From Podarcis raffonei (Eukaryota; Chordata; Lepidosauria; Squamata; Lacertidae), in the NCBI RefSeq assembly GCF_027172205.1, contig NC_070603.1, forward strand, positions 5,072,501 to 5,136,500: 64,000 nt of DNA, in the 5' to 3' direction. This document shows, in pieces, positions 51,001-55,231 of this stretch (positions are counted from its first letter, which is position 1; every line of letters begins with the position of its first letter). A program made the position numbers and the translations under genes. The notes below the pieces were generated by a model. It worked only from the letters and a program-made list of their open reading frames with translations, was not told the origin of the DNA and searched no databases.

Positions 51001-54000
51001 ATTGGCGTAACCCATAGATGGATTTGTGCAACCGCCACACAACGCCTGGCTCACTGACTTCGAACCCTGGAGGAGGACGCATGTACAACTCCTCCTGGAG
51101 ATCTGAGTTCAGGTAGGCGACATCTACATCAAAATGGTTCACCTTCCAACCTCTCTGTGCTGCTACTGCCAAAAGCATTCTCAAAGTCTCCGCCCTTGAA
51201 GTCGGCGAATAGACCTCTGTGAAGTGGACTCCGCGTCTCTGTGTAAATCCACGCGCCACTAACCTCGCTTTGTACTGTGGCTCTCCTGCTTCTGTGGGTT
51301 TAAGACGGTAAACCCATCTGCAGCCAACAGCTTGCTGGTTAGCCGGCAGCTGTGTGAGTGAGAACACTCCAAGAGACTCCATTGAGTTCATCTCCTTCTG
51401 CATCGCCTCATGCCATTTGCTGGCTTCTTCCCGAGGCAACTTCTGAACATCCTCAAAGGATTCAGGTTCACATCTAGCCACACCAACCCAGACACTCGTG
51501 GCTTCATACCTTTCAGGTGGCTTTCCTCTGGTTGATCTTGCTGACCTCCTCAGCGTGAATTCTGGAACTGCGCCTGATTCACCTGGATCAACCCTCCTAT
51601 CCTCTATGTCAGAATCATCCCCCTCTGACCTGCTGCGCCGTTTAGGGCGAACAGCTGGTCCTGCTGGCGAGGATGGTTCACTCCTTGGCTCAGACTTGAC
51701 AGAGACCTGTGGAGGGGTCCTGGGACTCCCCTTTGGAGAGATACGGAGCCTCTCCCTTGGAGATCCCGGCTCTGGACTCTGTGGCTGTGGACTGTGCTCA
51801 TCAGCAACAGGTTCAGCCTCACCCTCCTCTTCCTCATCTGAGTCTACCAGAATATCCGGGTTTCCGTGAAGCCGCTTCCACCCACTCTGCTCGCAAAACT
51901 CAGCACTGCCGCTAATAAGCAGCCTGGACTGGTTGCCAGTAGGGTATGCGAAGCGCCACGCCTTTGAACCCGGCTCATAGCCCACAAAGATCATTTTCCT
52001 GGATCTTGGCTCCCCTTTCCTGCGCATGGCCTTTGGAATCAGAACCCAAGCTGTTGACCCAAAAGTGCGCAGAAAATGTACTTTGGGCTTTTTCCGATGA
52101 AGCAGAAAGAACGGTGTGTCTCCTACACTGGAATTGAACACTCTATTCTGCAGGAAGCAAGCTGTTCTATAACTCTCGGCCCAAAAGCGCTGTGGCAGCC
52201 CCGAGTCTGCCAACATAGCATTCGCTGACTCCTGTAGCGTGCGAAACTTCCTCTCTGCAACCCCATTCTGTTGCGGAGAGTGGGGGGCCGTCAGTCGATG
52301 ACTGATACCCTTCTGCCTGAAGAACGATTGCAGCGCAGAACCTGTAAACTCCCCCCCACGATCGGACTGAAAGGAAACTACTTTGGTAGAGAACCGTAGC
52401 TCTACCGCTGTGATCCAATCCCTGATCAGTGCAGCTGCCTCTGACTTCTGTTGCAGCGCAAATAGCCATGCATGTTTTGTAAAATCATCAACCAGAACCA
52501 GAACCCACTTTGATCCAGCTAACGAAGGTGTCGGCATGGGTCCCGACAAATCTGAATGGACAAGTTCAAAAGGTTTACTGGTTTTCCTCTCAGACCTGGG
52601 ATATGAGCATGTTACGACCTTTGATTGCTTACAGGCTTGACAATCTAGGTATTTGTCACATGCTTTGAACCTGCACCCAATGGTGTTATCTGTGGCCTTC
52701 TTCACATATGACCACCCTGCGTGTCCAAACCTGCGATGCCATAAGTGTAAGCAATCATGGTGTGGTGGGATGTTGGCACACTGCCCTTGGGCATCTTCAA
52801 TGGACTCTCCACTAGCCCCATTTTCCACCAGCCCCATTTTCCCACCAGCCCCATCTTCAATGGGCATCTTGACCAGAAAGAGCGTGCCTCTTCTCTGGAC
52901 ACTGTGGATCTTCTTCCCATTCCTGAAAAAGGAACACACATTGTTAGAAAACAAAACATCAAACCCAGCAGCCATAAGGGCTGGCACACTTAAAAGAGAG
53001 TGGGCAAGCTCTGGTACCACAAAAGCTTCTACCCAATGATCTATGAAAGAGCAATAAAGAAGACCAGTTTCAGTCAATGGTCTTTGAGACCCATCTGCTA
53101 AAGTAACATAGCGTCCAGTTTTAACTGTCTTGCAGTTCCTCAGGAGCCCAGCAGATGTCACAAGACAATGAGAGGCTCCGGAATCGATCACGAGAGATAA
53201 AGAGTGTCTCTGGTTATTTTCCACAGATGCCGTGGCGTTGCTAGCATTCCCATCGGTTGCCATGGCCACAGCCTCTCCCCGGCTAGGGCTCTTGCCTTTT
53301 CTCAGAGACGCCAGCGCAGCTGTGAGGTGATAAGACGCCTTGTCTTTGTTTTTCTCCTGGCCTGCTGCTTTCCCACGTCGTTGCTGGGAACCGGCCCTGG
53401 GAACCTGCTTTGTTGACATTCCACGCCGGCCAGTCTCCTTGCTGCCACCCTGCGCCTCTAGCGGACAATTGCGGATCAGATGTGTATTGCTACCACACCG
53501 ATAGCAGCTTTTGGAAACAAAGGCTCTTACACAGTCCTCGCCACTCCTGGCTGCTGCCCCCCCACTCCTTCTTGGGGTGCAGCCTGCGGGCTCTTTCCCA
53601 GCCCTCTGCCTCTTCGATTCTTCGTCAATCAAGCGTCCGCTAATATATTCGATCGTAAGATCCTGCGGTGGCATCGTTTCCATCGTGAGAACCAAGTTCT
53701 CATAACTCCTGTCCAAAGAGCTTAAAAGCGTGTAAGCCTTAAGTTCATCTGGGAAGGGCACATTGAGCTGACGCAGCTTACTGAAAATAGTCAGCACCTG
53801 CCAAACGGCCTCAGCCGATTCAACGCCCTCCAGGTGGGGCAACAGCAAAGCGTCCACACTTGCTTTCAGCAGGCAAAGCTCTCTCTGCGCTCTCTCACTC
53901 TGCAGAGCAGTAGCCTGCATGGGTGGGGCCGGCTCCTTCTGGACTGGACTCCAGAGCCCTGTGGCCACAAACCACCCCCTTGCTCCTCTTGACCAGGCCT

Positions 54001-55197
54001 CCCAGTTGGCCCCATTCAGCCTCTCACCGGGGTAGCTCTCTTGGCTCTGCTGTGCCTGTGCAGCAGCCATTCTTCTCCCCCCCGGGGCTTCAGCGTACTC
54101 ACAAGTTTGCCAGCAAGCCGGACCTCCGAAGCAGCCGTTCCTTCTGGCTCTTGGCTCCGCTCTCCGGCACCTCCCTTCTGCCCTTTCCTGGCAGGAGATT
54201 ACAGCAACACGTCGCTGGCAGCCTTCTCCCTTCTCACACTTGTCAGGAAACGCGACACGTCCATAACCTTTGCATAAATCAAACCCCTGCGTCCAGTCAC
54301 ACTTCCCTGCGTCGCTCTGCTGGAAGTTGACCTGGCAGGAGAGCAGAGCTGCAGCGGTCCCGTCCGTGTGAGATGAGGGATAAATCAAGTCCAGAGACAG
54401 TTCAGTTCTTATCTCTAAAAGCGTTTATTTACAAGGCAATAAATCCGTCCGAAACTTCCGACATTCTCATCCGTGCTCCAAGAGCACACTCGCAGCTTCT
54501 GTTCCAAGCTGCTGCTCAGCGAGAAGAGAAGTGAGTCTGGAAACAGAGAGACGCGCTGCGTCACTGCTCTGCGACAGCAGACTCCTCCTTTTTCTCCCCC
54601 TCCTTTTCTTCCCAGACGCAGGACACCTCGGAGATCTGACCCTGTCAGTTCCAAACTCCACAGCATTCCTTGGAGGCTGGATCTTCTGCCACAGCGGATG
54701 CTGCCGCCTGAGGCGGTAGCCTCACCTTACCTCATGGGTGGGCTGGCCCTGCTCTGCACATAGAATCATAGAATTGTAGAGTTGGACAGGACCACAAGAT
54801 TCACCTGGTAAAACCCATGCAGGAAGTAGCTATACCATGACTAATAAATGGTAATCACTTAAGTAGGGTGGCTTTTTCAGTGGCCTTAAAGATGGCAGCA
54901 GAGTGGGAAACTCAAAACAAACCCACAGAGCAGAATCTTCCAGGAACATTTCTTAGGCATGTTTCACAGGAAAGAATGGGAGCAGTGCACTTCCCATTCA
55001 TTTCAACAAAGCTTGGGCAGAAGAGCCTCCTGGTGGAATGAGGGATGTGTTTCCTCCTGGCAGACTCTACAGTGCACTCCCCGTATTCCTTTCCTGTTGG
55101 GGGAGAGGGCTTGCCATTTAGGTTTTATACCTAGGGTGCCAAAATATCTTGGGTTGGCAGTGGGACCTAGAATTTGTCGCCCACCATTCATATGATT

Positions 55198-55231
<34 letters not shown>

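Larger units (their letters stand above)
49496..54662 (-). mobile_element. Ty1/copia LTR retrotransposon, looks whole (fossil)
   Basis: A 5.2-kb element in OS9 intron 14, antisense to the gene. Two 394-bp LTRs are identical by eye. The pentamer 'gcatt' flanks it at 49491-49495 and 54663-54667. A primer-binding-like 'ggttatggacg' follows the 5' LTR, similar to the half-tRNA type used by Drosophila copia, and a purine-rich tract precedes the 3' LTR. A single long frame carries Gag, protease, integrase, reverse transcriptase and RNase H in copia order. No breaks were seen. LTR identity means a very recent insertion. Confidence 0.95.
49222..54751. mobile_element. hAT-type element split by a copia insertion
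   Basis: Ends 'cagggctggccc' and, reverse-complemented, 'cagggccagccc' form a hAT-type inverted repeat. Octamers 'ctgtgcac' (49214-49221) and 'ctctgcac' (54752-54759) are a target duplication with one mismatch. Without the copia element it would be about 360 bp and non-coding. It lies in OS9 intron 14. Confidence 0.8.

Noticed and set aside
51498-51869. 123-codon plus-strand frame rich in serine and leucine
   Set aside because: Antisense shadow of the copia polyprotein linker between integrase and reverse transcriptase.
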